64,000 nt of DNA from NCBI GenBank assembly GCA_963377175.1, contig CAUJNA010000594.1, forward strand, positions 62,501-126,500. Reading direction: 5' to 3'. Under the pieces are notes generated by a model. That model saw nothing but the letters and a program-made list of their open reading frames with translations, did not search any database and was not told the DNA's origin. Origin of the DNA: Effrenium voratum (lineage: Eukaryota > Sar > Dinophyceae > Suessiales > Symbiodiniaceae). The position numbers and the translations under genes are program-made. How positions within the stretch are numbered: the first letter of the stretch is position 1; every line of letters starts with the position of its first letter. Shown here piece by piece: positions 1 to 10,344 of the stretch.

Positions 1-819
1 AGTTCAGCCCAAGCCCAGATACCTTCCGGCAAATCAACATGGATGCCAAAAAGACATCCATCTCCAAGGATTTGCTTGGGGGGAACTGCCTTTTGGTGGC
101 TTCTCGAGCTAACTTGCAAGGGAGTAGGTAACAAAAGCTGTTCATTCCCCCCTGGCCTGGTGAGTTCATCTTGTCTGGATGCAGATATGTTCGCTGTGCA
201 TCACCGGCTCTTGGACCTTCCTCATGACTGGCTCACTGCGCCTGGACTGGCTGCATGTTGCGACTGGCTGGTCGTGTGGTTTACGGTTCCTGGCATGGGC
301 ATGATCCCAGCTGAGAAACGAGAACGGTTTCTTTCCCCGTGGCGGTCGATGCCTTGTATGAAGCTGCGCACCCTTGTCGGGAGGCATGGGTCGACCTGCA
401 TGTGCAGTTCGCTCGGGGGTTGGTGTGCAAGCTTCAACTTCTCGTCGCCGATCTTCAATCGCAACTTGCAGCTCATAGGTGGTATGGGTGGCATTCATAT
501 GCTGCAATTCGACGGATCAACCAAAACAGCCAATGGTCAGAAAGCAACTTCTCTCTCAATAGCGGGAACCCAGGCCTAACAAACATGCAAAAGCAAAATG
601 GTCTCTTCTTGTTGGAAGCACCGCCCAATGTATCCGACAGGTTGGGGGGCACACACGCCAACAGAATCCCCACAACTTGGGGTCCCAAAAAAAGAGCCGT
701 GAATTCCCGAGGCTTTCCCTCAAGCAAACGCCCACCTCATAGAGGGCGCCCGCCCAAACTGCACGTTGGCGCGCCCCCCCCGTTTCAGCGGCCGAAGCCT
801 CGGCCCTCGGCCGGGGCAC

Positions 820-933
820 CGGTCGCAGCTGGCGTTGAGCCACTCGGCCAAGGTGTCCAAGGCTTCCATCTCGTCCTCGAAGTCGATGACCTCCAAGGTG
901 GCAATGTTCAGGTCGGCTGCTTCGAGGTGCGGG
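820..933 (-). CDS. Gene A, putative exon 14 (acidic, unidentified)
   Basis: On the minus strand an AG acceptor at 934-935 is followed by an open frame containing LEVIDFEDEMEALDTLAEWL, an acidic stretch very unlike the surrounding intron. A GT lies after base 820; the frame also stays open beyond it, so the 3' end is uncertain. A second AG at 917-918 is an alternative start. It lies in the same direction as the exons upstream and is probably the most distal exon seen here of gene A or of the next gene. Function is not recognised. Confidence 0.45.
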
Positions 934-971
934 CTTGCGTTGTTTACATTGATGTATGTACAGATGTAGGC

Positions 972-1007
<36 letters not shown>

Positions 1008-1138
1008 CTATAGATAGATTAGATACAGGTGTAGTAAACATGTGTACATACTTGTCCCATCTACGCGGGCATCGGGGTACTTGAGATATACTCATGTGGA
1101 TCACTACTGCAAGAAGGTTATATTTCTCTCTCTATATG

Positions 1139-1170
<32 letters not shown>

Positions 1171-1172
1171 CG
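972..1172. repeat. GATA and TA/TG microsatellites
   Basis: An uninterrupted GATA-type tetranucleotide run covers about 972-1019. A TA run passing into a TG run covers about 1131-1170. The DNA between them shows no coding signal. Confidence 0.9.
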
Positions 1173-1919
1173 TGATGTAAGGTTAAAAAGACACATTAGA
1201 AAAGGCGATTTATTAGAATTGTGATTTTGTCCTATTGTTGGGCACACCCTTTTCGACTGTCATCCTTGTCCACGTTAAAGCCCACATGTCCGGTTTCAGC
1301 ATCTTTCGGGACCACCTTTGCAGGCAACGGGTGACACGTCTCAACGCGCCCCTCTCCGGGCCGGCCGGGCCTCCTCCTCTGTGGACAATTGCCCCGGGGA
1401 CTTGAAGGAGTACCTCGCTGCGCAACGCTAAACGGGGAGGCGCAGGGCCAAACACTGGTCAGCCCTCAACGGGGTCTAGCGGATGCTCAAAACCATGATC
1501 TTGCGGCTGGAACCCACTCGTTTGAGATCCCCTGACCCACAGGCAATGGTCCAATGTGCGCAACTCATACGCAATCATGTTCATTCTGGTTCACTCAGCA
1601 AACGATCAATCTCACTGGGTCTATGATGGGGTCCAAAGGGGGGGAGGGGGGTCAAATTGACAAAATCACAGTGTTTGGCCTAGCTCACTAAGGCTCACTG
1701 AGGCTTACCTTCGCTTACTAAGGCTTACTTGCCCTTACAACGCATTTCTGAGCAACAGTGCATGGTTGATGCTTTCTTGCTTGATTTGCCCCCTGACCCC
1801 TCCCCCTTTGCACCCCATCAGTCTAGTATAACCACACATTCTTCCCTTGGCAGATATGCCTTTTTTGGCAGCAAATGTTTCTGCGGGTTCTATCTTTGTT
1901 TTGCCCTTGTCTAACTTAC

Positions 1920-2035
1920 TGCCATTTGTCGGCAGAGCCCAGGAGCCAAGGCGCAGCAGCGTGGCCGGCTCCGCCCGGAGCTGCTCTTCGAGGCCGGCGT
2001 TCACCTCGGCGCCCGCGAAACCGGAGTGGCGCATT
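1920..2035 (-). CDS. Gene A, putative exon 13
   Basis: CACAG acceptor at 2036-2040 and canonical GTAAGT donor immediately after base 1920 (minus strand). The frame reads HSGFAGAEVNAGLEEQLRAE and then LLRLGSWALP, with no stop. The two matching splice signals make this one of the firmer exons in the cluster. No domain is recognised. Confidence 0.55.
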
Positions 2036-2694
2036 CTGTGCCGGGAAAGCAGAAGTTGACATCTGCTTATGTCAGGCTGATTTGGGCCTTGGGGTCGGGG
2101 TTTGGTGGGGCTCCAGTTTGGGGTTGGCTCTTGGGGCACGGCTTCTGTGAGCGGGCTTGGTCGACTGCCAACATTCTTTTGGTCTGACCAGCCGGAGCCA
2201 AAGCAGGCGCATCAATTCTCGCAAGCCTCTCGGTGCTCCTCACGCTTAAACGTGTGGACCAGAGTCGGCGACCGCTGCAAACCTGCAAGCCGCATGCCTC
2301 CACACCTCATCTCGCACAGTTGTCAGCACATCCGCGCGGCCACGGCAAATCTGAGACGTTCGCAGTTTTGGTGTCGCGTGCTGGCACGTGTTTGGCAATG
2401 GCTGAAACAGAAGTCTCCTCCATTCGCCTGCCGCCGGATTGACACCAAAGCTCAGCTGCGTAGGCCCACGCATGTTTACGACAGCCTGGTGGCAATCACC
2501 ATGATCACCCACGCAGCGCCCAAGCAATCACGATAGCTCGCTTCCACTCAGCGAAACAACGTTTCAGTCGGAAACAATCAAAAATGAGAAGAAGCACGAA
2601 GCACAAGCAGAACTGGCCCCGGCAAATTGTGTTTAGTAGAGGGGTAAGGGATGAATGGTCATGGTTCGCGTGGGGAGCCTTTGGGATGGTTCAC

Positions 2695-2750
2695 CGCCGG
2701 GCGGCCAGCTTCTTCCATAGCTTCCCCGACTCGGCCGGGCGCTCCGACAT
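2695..2750 (-). CDS. Gene A, putative exon 12 (56 bp)
   Basis: GGCAG acceptor before base 2750 and GTGAAC donor after base 2695 on the minus strand. The enclosed frame reads MSERPAESGKLWKKLAAR, a basic amphipathic segment. It is very short, but both splice signals and the local GC rise support it. Product unidentified. Confidence 0.45.
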
Positions 2751-3037
2751 CTGCCGCGGGGTCCTGGCCCCGGAAAAAAGTGGAACATGGAGGTGCCAAA
2801 GGGTCGCCGAAAAGTGATGCGGGTTCCTTTGAATGCGACATCCCACTTGGATTCCCTGAACTGCGACCTCCCCTCTTGACTGGATGGACGCCAAAGACTT
2901 CCGTGAAACTACAAAGGAGGGCCCCCCCAACCATCCACATGATTTGGCCTTGTTTGGCCTGGGTACCTTGTCACTCCCTTGGATTTGGTGTCTGCTGTCC
3001 GGGGAAGGGATGTGGGGATTGGGTCTGGCCTGGTCAC

Positions 3038-3123
3038 CAGGCCCTTGAGCCAGGCCATGAGCTCCTCGGCGCTGGCCTCGACTTGCACTCCACAGCCCCC
3101 AAGCGCCCCGCCACACCAAATCT
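3038..3123 (-). CDS. Gene A, putative exon 11
   Basis: CACCAG acceptor and GTGACC donor (minus strand). Of three open frames, the one with VEASAEELMAWLKGL looks most like protein. The AEELMAWLKGL helix resembles the TLAEWL segment of the exon at 820-933, so the two may be repeats of one helical motif. Frame choice is an inference. Confidence 0.4.
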
Positions 3124-3609
3124 CTGGTGCCGGCTGAATGGATTAAGTCGAAAAGGCCGAGGCCGCGTCCATAAAACCTCGCATTGTCCCTCCGAATTGT
3201 CTGAATGGGGGCAGCAAGGAATATGATATTATAAGACCGGCTTCGCTTTTGGCCCGCCAGCCAAGACACCGGCAGCGTGCCATTCTCTGAGAAGAAGTAC
3301 CTGTCCAAGCTTGCAGGTTAGCTCGGCTCGGAATGGACCCAGAGGAAACAGGCTCATGCTTCGGGGATTTTGAAGGTAGCTGCTAACCCTGGAAACTTCA
3401 GAAGGCAGATGCTGTGGACATCTGCAGGAACTCGTTTGGGAAGGCCCATGGTCTTCACCTATCGCTTTGCCTCAAGAGTTGTGTGTGCACATCTCCCTGG
3501 AGGCGTTGTATGCACACGCTTGTTCCTGGAAGCTTGCCGGAAGTGCGGCTTGCCCGTTGTCCTCTGCAAGTCGGGCGAGAAGTGCTTGCGATGAGCTGGG
3601 GTCCGCTGA

Positions 3610-3948
3610 GGTTTGTGGACAGCATGAACGTCTCCACGAGCCTGGCCAGCATGATCGACGAGCTCAGGGCCTGCGCCCACAAGCAGCTGCCCGAGCTCTT
3701 CCCGCTGATGGCTCGCTTTACCACGAGCTGCAGCAGCGCGCGCCGGCCAACTCTCCGCCTCAAAGACGACCTCTCAAACAGCGGCGGACCCACTGCGATC
3801 TGGAGCAGGCGTGAGACTGCCTCCTGCGCAAGCTGCCCATGCCCTTCGAGCACTTCTGCGGCGCCGACGCGTGGGAAAAGCCGCAGTGTGGGAGCGGCAC
3901 TGCTACGACAGCGTGCTGGCGGGGAAGGCGGTGAGCGAGGACTACTAG
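3610..3948 (+). pseudogene. Coding-like remnant on the opposite strand
   Basis: Plus-strand pieces in different frames look protein-like and are in order: MNVSTSLASMIDELRACAHK and LPELFPLMARF, then LYHELQQRAPANSPPQ, then LRKLPMPFEHFCGADAWEKP, then WERHCYDSVLAGKAVSEDY with a TAG stop at 3946-3948. A TGA and at least two frame changes separate them. This looks like a decayed gene or retrocopy lying antisense in an intron of gene A. The family is not recognised. A minus-strand frame of about 200 codons covers the same bases but has no protein-like character. Confidence 0.4.
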
Positions 3949-4145
3949 CACGTGGCTTGTGCCATGGGCAACGCTGAAATCCACTAACTCCTTGCCACGC
4001 GGCTGAGTGAACTGACCTCTGGGTCAAACAACTTGGAGTAGCCAACCACCCAACCACCTAAACCTCCCCTCCCCCCCCCCAACCTCCCCCGCCAACCAAA
4101 ACCACCTGCCCCAACCCATACCACCCACCAGCCCACCCCACTTGC

Positions 4146-4245
4146 CTGGGCCCGTGCCGGAAGCGTTGGGCCACCAGCGCCGCTTTCCCCGGCACGTCCA
4201 GAACATAAAGCTCCTGGGAAGAACCCGAAATCCCAACCAGCGGGA
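4146..4245 (-). CDS. Gene A, putative exon 10, GC donor
   Basis: The minus-strand frame reads VPLVGISGSSQELYVLDV then GKAALVAQRFRHGPRQ. The 3' boundary reads CCCAG then GCAAGT, a typical GC-type 5' splice site of the kind known in dinoflagellates. The 5' boundary at an ATCAG is less certain; CCCAG just before ELYVLDV is an alternative. The beta-strand pattern would fit part of a thioredoxin-like or hydrolase fold, but no specific family is recognised. Confidence 0.5.
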
Positions 4246-4369
4246 CTGATTCCGGGTGGAAATGATACCAAAGTAGTGGTCCATTGGTCGATTCGCTTCC
4301 AACCGTGGCGCCATGACTCCCATCCAACCACATGGTTGCATGAGAGAACCCATCCAAGTGGTTAACTAC

Positions 4370-4423
4370 GTGAGCTATAATCAAAACCCGGTATTAAAAA
4401 CCTGGGTTTTGTTTGTAGCTCAC
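4370..4423. repeat. Small inverted repeat in an intron
   Basis: Arms at 4370-4389 and 4404-4423 are reverse complements at 17 of 20 positions around a 14-nt loop (arm starts GTGAGCTATAA). It lies in an intron between two gene A exons and would form a hairpin in the transcript. Confidence 0.7.
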
Positions 4424-4462
4424 ATGATCACTTCACGGGGCGTCCCGGCCACTCACGGCAAT

Positions 4463-4550
4463 CTATGGCTCCTGCTCTGCGAACTGCGGCCACCGGGCCG
4501 CGTCCACCGCCAGCGCCAGCGCCTTCTTCCCCACCTCCTCACGGATTCGG
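4463..4550 (-). CDS. Gene A, putative exon 9
   Basis: The minus-strand frame reads RIREEVGKKALALAVDAARW then PQFAEQEP and reaches a TAG at 4463-4465. It could be a terminal exon using that stop, which would split the cluster into two genes, or an internal exon ending a few codons earlier. The 5' end lies in a G-rich run and was not resolved. Confidence 0.4.
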
Positions 4551-5082
4551 CGGCGGGGGGGGGAATGGGAGCTAGCAGCTGGAAGCCGTGGGGCAACCCA
4601 AAGGCCATAAGGCAACCCACAAGCAACCCAGAGTAGGCTCCATTCAATTTGACGAAATGTTCTTGTCCTTGCTCTCTATCTCTGCTTAGGCCTTGGCAGG
4701 CCTGATGCTTTGAACTGAGGCTGAGCTGTGAGCAAACACCCCGCGTCAGTCGCAAGCCCTGGCCGATTGCAACAAGCCAACACATTTGCAGTCAGAATGG
4801 CAACCAACACAGAAAGTAACCTTGCGCCAACGCATTTAGAACAACCAGCACCCATCAACAAAACCAACCCAGCCTGCCCTAGCGGGCTGGCTTGGAGGAT
4901 GGCAATGTTAGGGGGCATCTTCGCTTTGGCTTCGAAAAGGGCCGGAAATCCCCAAGCCGCCAAATCAAACCACTAAGGACAAGACGACTTCAGTCGTTCC
5001 CAGCCTGACCAAACTCAAGAAACACCAAGCCCATTGAATCACATTGACTTCCAGCTGGCCAGCTCCGAACCAAGACAAAAAC

Positions 5083-5180
5083 CTCTCCTTCTGCCTCCGC
5101 ACCACCTCCCCCAGCAGCGGCTGCGCAAAGGCCGCCGCGCGCTGCAACGCCTCCTCCGCCTCCGCCGAGGGAAGCGGCGC
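5083..5180 (-). CDS. Gene A, putative exon 8
   Basis: GGCCAG acceptor before base 5180 and a GT after base 5083 (minus strand). The frame reads APLPSAEAEEALQRAAAFAQ then LLGEVVRRQKER, an alanine- and glutamate-rich helix. The frame stays open past the donor (FLSWFGAGQ), so the exon may be longer. Product unidentified. Confidence 0.45.
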
Positions 5181-5280
5181 CTGGCCGTCGACGGAACCCG
5201 GGCACGCTTGATGTCCCCAAGAAGCTGGTGGCCCCTTAAACAAGTGACAAACTGAATATCCCTTCAACATATATTCGTTT

Positions 5281-5305
5281 AAAAAAAAAAAAAAAAAAAA
5301 AAAAA
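5281..5305. repeat. A homopolymer (25 nt)
   Basis: Uninterrupted run of 25 A. It has no coding role and no retroposed gene is recognisable immediately upstream. Confidence 0.95.
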
Positions 5306-5774
5306 TCCTCGTGCAACACGGTATCCTGAAAGAATGATCCCCACCCAAGTCGGGGCAAAGCTGATGCTTTGAGCAAAGTTTGCGGCTTGGCGAGTGGAAG
5401 GCACAAGGGGGTGCGGCCTTGTTGTTGTCAGCGTGGACCGGTTCGACCATAGGGTTTTCGGCTTCTCTGTTGTAATGGGCTCTAACTTGAAGCCTGGAAG
5501 CCCTCTAACTACTCACCTTAAGGCAAAAGAACGGGCTTTAAAAGCGCTTCCAGAAGCTGTGCCTGCCTTAGCTGCCGAACAGGAGCTTTCTGCACAAGAG
5601 GCGTCCTGGGGCGAGGCACTCGATGTGGGTGAAAGCGCAAGCTGGCATGCTGAATTCATATCATATCCTTTCCACTCTGTATTCCGAGCCGCTTACGACC
5701 CTCCCGTTTACATATCACCAGGGAACGCCAAAAGGCACCTCTCCAGTGCGCCCGTCCTGGGAGGAGTTGACCAC

Positions 5775-5857
5775 CAGCCATAGAAGGATAGCATCCTCCT
5801 GCGCCTCCAAAGCCTTCAGTGACCTCTTCGGGTCTGTGACCAGCAGCACGGCCTCAA
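5775..5857 (-). CDS. Gene A, putative exon 7
   Basis: GACCAG acceptor before base 5857. The minus-strand frame reads VEAVLLVTDPKRSLKALEAQ then EDAILLWL and could continue through VVNSSQDG to about 5757. A GT after 5775 is one possible donor. The hydrophobic strand followed by a helix fits a thioredoxin-fold protein, but this is not decisive. Confidence 0.45.
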
Positions 5858-6275
5858 CTGGTCAGAGAGTCAGATGCAGTCCATCTACTTAGTGATCACT
5901 CCTTCAAAAGGAATGGTGAAGAAACAAAACCTATTCGGCCCTGCCTCTAAATTAATATCAAACACAGCAAAACCACCAGTTCGAAGACAAACTGCTAGGG
6001 CATTCGCATGGCCCAGGACGACTTTCCAGAGCATCTCCTCCCACCCAACGAAAACAAATCGGCCAATCTGCATCCACACCACCTTTCTCTCTGTGGCACC
6101 AGAACTCCTGGTTTCAAATCAGTTTCGATTTGCAACACCAACTTGCTCTCTCCCATTGGTTTCTGGTTGGCTTCCCTTGTTGCTAGCCCCCCTCTTTTGC
6201 TGCCCCCCCCCCCTTTTGGCCAGCCTAAAAACCCCAGCCTCTTGGCGTCTCCGGGGCCCCGGGGCCCCGGGCCGG

Positions 6276-6372
6276 CAGGGCGTGGGCCTTGAGGAACTCC
6301 TCGAAACGCTCCCCGTCCTCGTCCAGGCTGTCCGCCCCCGCGTCCTTCCAGGCGAAGCTCACCTCGCGGCTC
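6276..6372 (-). CDS. Gene A, putative exon 6
   Basis: The minus-strand frame reads EVSFAWKDAGADSLDEDGER then FEEFLKAHALPA. This acidic pattern (a strand ending in W-x-D, then a helix, then LP) resembles the b'-type thioredoxin-like domains of protein disulfide isomerases. Splice boundaries were not resolved, so the coordinates are approximate. Confidence 0.45.
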
Positions 6373-6451
6373 GCGGGTCGGGCGGAGGTGACGCGTCAGA
6401 CGCAGCTCCCGCTCAGGCGGGCCGAAGACATGGAGCGGCTGTGCCGTCTTC

Positions 6452-6491
6452 TTTTTTTTTGCTGCTGTTGTTGCTGTTTTTTTTTTTTTTA
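6452..6491. repeat. T-rich tract
   Basis: Two T runs separated by a GCTGCTGTTGTTGCTG stretch on the plus strand. On the minus strand this is an A-rich tract. It is non-coding. Confidence 0.9.
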
Positions 6492-6675
6492 AACTGGACC
6501 ACCAGGACGGTGGTCGGCTCACCTGTCTCCTTTTGGTTCAACCTTCCCGCCAACCCAGAAAAGTGCATCGAGCCTCAAGAAAAAGACGTAGCGAGATTCC
6601 ATAAAGGGCAGAATACGAACCAACCAACTCCTTGACTCCAATGCTTTTAAGGCCCCCGCCAACGTGTCTAAAGAC

Positions 6676-6769
6676 CGCGGCCTGTCGCCCAGCTCCGAAC
6701 TCCGGCCTCGGCGCCCGGGTGCTGAACCACCGACACGGCGTCGGGCCGCTGCTCCTGGACCCACAAGGC
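6676..6769 (-). CDS. Gene A, putative exon 5
   Basis: GTCAG acceptor before base 6769 and GT donor after base 6676 (minus strand) bound a 94-bp open frame reading ALWVQEQRPDAVSVVQHPGA and EAGVRSWATGR. Both splice signals are present. No domain is recognised. Confidence 0.45.
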
Positions 6770-7329
6770 CTGACCGCGCGGATCCAGCTCCGGAGGCCGC
6801 TTGGCATAAGAAGATGGGGATCAAAAGTGAACGGTACCAACCACAGCAGCAAAGCCAAATCCTCTAGTCGCAAGCGAGGCGAATACATAGTATTGAGGCG
6901 ATTCTGCGGATGTTCCTTTCCTCTTTACACAGGCATACAGGAGGGTACGTGTCAAAGGGGGGTAGGCAAGCACCAAGAAGACATCTGCAAAGGTTCTCCA
7001 ATGGCCTCGTACTTCAACCTGTACTCCTCCGCAAAGGATTCGAATGCAGGGATCATCTTCCTTGGCCGTGGGAGTCATGAGGCATCGCATGCTGCTGTTC
7101 GTCCCTGTACCTCAGTTCCTTGCTGTCTGGGACACCTTGCAGGCCATTGCCGCCGCATCCTTCCCCGGCATTGAAGGCATTTTCGAGATGACATTCCTGT
7201 TTCTGTTCCCCTCTTGGCACAACATGTCTTCCCAAGGTTGTGGCCTACATTCCTGCCCACTCCCCCTCCCCCCCCCAGAAGAAGAAAAAAAAGGGCGAGC
7301 AAGCGTCGGCGCCCGCAGCACCAGCCGCG

Positions 7330-7548
7330 GCAGCCCCGACGGCTTTACCGCCGCCGCCGCCTCCGCCGCTTCGGCGGAGCGCACCGCGGGCGCCGCGAGG
7401 CGCGCCGCCCAGCGCCAGATGGCCTCCGCCGAGTCCGCGGCCTGGAAGTCCAGCCGCGCCTCGGAGGGAAACGACCCACACGGCGGCAGCGGGCGGAAGG
7501 GGCGCCTCGTGTTCGCTGTCAACACGGTGGCCGTGACCTTCCTGGATC
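7330..7548 (-). CDS. Gene A, putative exon 4
   Basis: ATCCAG acceptor before base 7548. The minus-strand frame reads KVTATVLTANTRRPFRPLPP and then SEARLDFQAADSAEAIWRWA with an alanine-rich tail. It is open for more than 200 bp in GC-rich DNA. The 3' end is approximate. It is placed after the thioredoxin-like exons, so it could be a linker following that domain. Confidence 0.45.
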
Positions 7549-8324
7549 TTCCTGAGAACCGTCCCTACCGTTGTAAAAGCGGCGGTGCAATGGGGTTTTC
7601 AGACCGAGCATGGGGCAAGTTTAGGAGCAACTGGAGGAAGACGCCGGAAAAGTCGGGAGGCCCAAAAAAAAGGAGGCGCTGTCTTGTCTTGTGGCTGGGG
7701 GGAATCACGCTGGCGCAGCTCCATCTATGTCAGGAAGTAAAGGGCTGCTACAAAACCTGAATGAGTTTGTTGTTCCATCTGGCTTCTCGCCACTGCGGCT
7801 ACGGATTCTGCTGTCCTATTTGCGGCAATGTTGTAGGCTTCTGGTGAAACCCGATTTTTTTTCTCTGGGTCATTTGGCTGGTGCTGAACAATGCAGCGTC
7901 CCAAGTGAAAAGACGTGTGATCCTTTCCCGCAGGCTCAATGGATCACTCCAACCAAACCGCTTCTCCGGCTTACAGCTTAGCACCGGCGCGTCCCGCGTC
8001 CGGTCGAAGTCGTGTCAGTGTTCACTCTCGTTGCCAAATTGTCTGCCCTTCGGGTTCTTTCTTCTGAAGGATCCTTGCGTGCCTGCCGCAAATGAGTGGG
8101 GAGCGTCTCTTCTAGCGGCTAACGATTTTGCAGTCACTGGCTTGTTCTGTCTGCCGCGAGCGTCAAGACCGCTAGGGCCGCACTGACGGCTGAGAATGAA
8201 AGCATTCAGGGACACTTGCCTGACCAGGAACAGCGCAAATCTGCCCAAGAACAGGCCACTAACTGCCGAACGCGGCTGGGGGAAGCTCATGGGTGAAGGC
8301 CCGCCCTGCTGGCCAAGTGCTGTC

Positions 8325-8434
8325 TTGTTGTTCTTGCCGATGAAGAACAACGCCGGGAACTCCTTGGCCCCCAGAGCGCGCATGGTGTCCTCCGCCTCCG
8401 TCCCATCCAACGCGACCACCTGGCGTTCGGCCAT
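8325..8434 (-). CDS. Gene A, exon 3: second half of thioredoxin-like domain
   Basis: A TTCAG acceptor directly precedes base 8434. The frame reads AERQVVALDGTEAEDTMRAL then GAKEFPALFFIGKNN. This matches the beta3-alpha3-beta4 part of a thioredoxin fold: a strand ending in an acidic position, a helix, then a G-x-x-x-FPAL segment with the cis-proline expected just before beta4. It follows the CPAC exon in the correct order on the minus strand. The 3' boundary is approximate. Confidence 0.6.
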
Positions 8435-8756
8435 CTGAACCGCGTGTCACACTCGTCCGGTTGCTTAGAACGCCTAGGGCACATGCCCCAAGACGAGCAA
8501 TACCGCATTCAAAACAAATGAAAGAAGCAACACTGAGGGACAACCGTCGGCCCAAGCGCAGCACCCTGCGCCTTCACCTCTGGCGCCTCCTCCTCAACAG
8601 GGTTGCTTCTACCCCCATCTTGCCCAAACGCCATGGACTTCAAACAAAAGCGAACAAGTGGGCACAATCAGAGTGGCTGTTGACCCCCCCCCCCGCACCC
8701 TCTCCTGCCCCCCAACCGCCCTACCCCCCCACCCGCTACCCCCTCGGCTTCTCTCC

Positions 8757-8890
8757 TTGATCCTGGCAGCCGCCTGGGCCATGCGGGGCGCAAAGGCCCG
8801 GCACGCCGGGCAGCTGGGGGAGAAGATCTCCAGCAGCACCGGGACCCGCTCCGTCTGCCCCAGCAGGTGCCGCAGCTTCTCCTTGATCGG
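8757..8890 (-). CDS. Gene A, exon 2: thioredoxin-like active-site exon (CPAC)
   Basis: The minus-strand frame reads EKLRHLLGQTERVPVLLEIF, then SPSCPACRAFAPRMAQAAAR. The CxxC motif CPAC (codons at 8801-8812) follows a hydrophobic beta strand and precedes a helix containing a proline, as in the redox-active site of thioredoxin and protein disulfide isomerase families. With the signal-peptide exon upstream, the product is probably an oxidoreductase of the secretory pathway or of a membrane-bound organelle. The 5' end lies beside a run of C on this strand and could not be fixed; the 3' end is also approximate. Confidence 0.65.
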
Positions 8891-9559
8891 GGGGGGGGGG
8901 GGAAACCAGCGACCCGACTTTCCCAACAAGTCGCATTCCAACTGAAGGAACGGGAATCCTTCTGACGGTTTGCTGTGCAATTTGGAAAACTGGGAACTTG
9001 ACAAATGGTTGACCATTCTATATTTGACCAACAATGCAGTGATTGGCAATCAGGAAGTCCTTACCTCCCTTGGGGGTTAACTCCTGCTTGCTGTGGCCGA
9101 TCTTTGTCAGACCACCAACCACTTTGAGGACAGCCGACATCCAACAAACGCAAACACATGATCGAAAGCATCTTTCGATGCGACTGGCCCTTGGGGAGGG
9201 AATCAGCCCTGAACGAGGAACCAAAACAGCACTGCAAGAGTTTAGATGCATGGTGCCTCTGCTCCCACGGGAGAGTGAATTGTTTAAATGCACCAAAGGC
9301 GTCGGCCGCTGGAGAATGGCACGGCTCCATGCAAATGGCAGGCCGAGAGCCAAGAACCAGGCAGTGCGGAATTCCAACTGCGAAAGTTTCGCAAAGCCCG
9401 GCAAACTCAGGATCCCCATCCCCCTAATTCCAAAGCATCCCACTGTCTTTGGGAAAGCCAGGGGCCGGGAGGCTTCGAGGTTTGAATTGGGATCCAACCC
9501 CAAGCTTTCCCAACGCAACCGGCTTCGCCGAGGCAATCGGGGCGATCGGATTGGGCAAA

Positions 9560-9646
9560 CGGATCCTCCGTGTACTTGACAATGTGCTTCCCCAGCTTCA
9601 CGTTGCCCAGCGCCGAAGGCAGCAGCAGGAGCCAAAGCCACCGCAT
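9560..9646 (-). CDS. Gene A, exon 1: signal peptide
   Basis: ATG at 9644-9646 opens MRWLWLLLLPSALG, a basic residue followed by a short hydrophobic core and an A-x-G type cleavage site, then NVKLGKHIVKYTEDPFAQSD. This is a textbook secretory signal peptide. An in-frame ATG 13 codons upstream (MEAFEAFRRC) is possible, but the shorter start gives the better signal. The next exon downstream carries a thioredoxin active site, which fits an ER or secreted redox protein. The donor is not resolved. Confidence 0.55.
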
Positions 9647-10187
9647 GGCTGGCAAGCACCTCCGGAAAGCCTCGAAAGCCTCCAAAAAAGCTATGCTGCA
9701 GCCACCTGTCAGTTCATTGGCGTGCTAGCTACTTGGCTGATGCCTGCCTCTGCTTGCGTGTCTGTGTGCGTGAGACGCTCCCTTCCCCAACCAGAACAAG
9801 CTTGCATGCATGTTTTCCTCCCTCAGCTTGGGCTCAAGCTTGAATCACCCGGGCCTATGCCCCAAAACGTCCGCCGATGCCCGGCGGGGCAGTACAATCT
9901 TGAGCCTTGTGCGCAAGAACAAACTCGTCATATGCTTGGACACCCAAGTTGCTGAAACGAGGGCATGAACGAACAAGCATTCCAGCCAAGCGTGCCGCTG
10001 AAAGCTAATGAGTCCCTTAAAGGGTGCGTGTTTGTATGACTTTGCCGACAAACCTTGCTCAAATATCTGGGGAAAAGCCGCCTTAAACCGAACAATGAAG
10101 CCGCCCAATCGCCCGCAAGCAACGGTGTGGTCTGTAACTTCTGAGGGCGCGCAACTCTGAATATGAAGCTCCTCAAGACTGACAACT

Positions 10188-10212
10188 GGAGGGAGGGAGG
10201 GAGGGAGGGAGG
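10188..10212. repeat. GGGA microsatellite
   Basis: Short purine-rich GGGA/GGAG run beside gene B exon 8; non-coding. Confidence 0.85.
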
Positions 10213-10239
10213 AAGAAACTGAAAGGGCCGCCCGTCTGG

Positions 10240-10344
10240 GGGCCCCGGCGCCCCCGCAGCAACACCGCCTTCACCAGGAGCTCCACTACTGGGAAGCCCA
10301 GCCTCTGAAGCCACGGGGCCCCCACTGGCTTGAACATCCACTGC
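10240..10344 (-). CDS. Gene B, putative exon 8
   Basis: TTTCAG acceptor before base 10344. The minus-strand frame reads QWMFKPVGAPWLQRLGFPVV then ELLVKAVLLRGRRGPQTG. It has a hydrophobic core flanked by basic residues. The 3' end is approximate. It is the last gene B exon before the gene A signal-peptide exon at 9646. Confidence 0.45.

Noticed and set aside
1..800. Open frames of 90-212 codons near the window start
   Set aside because: Overlapping frames on both strands with no protein-like composition or splice-bounded block.
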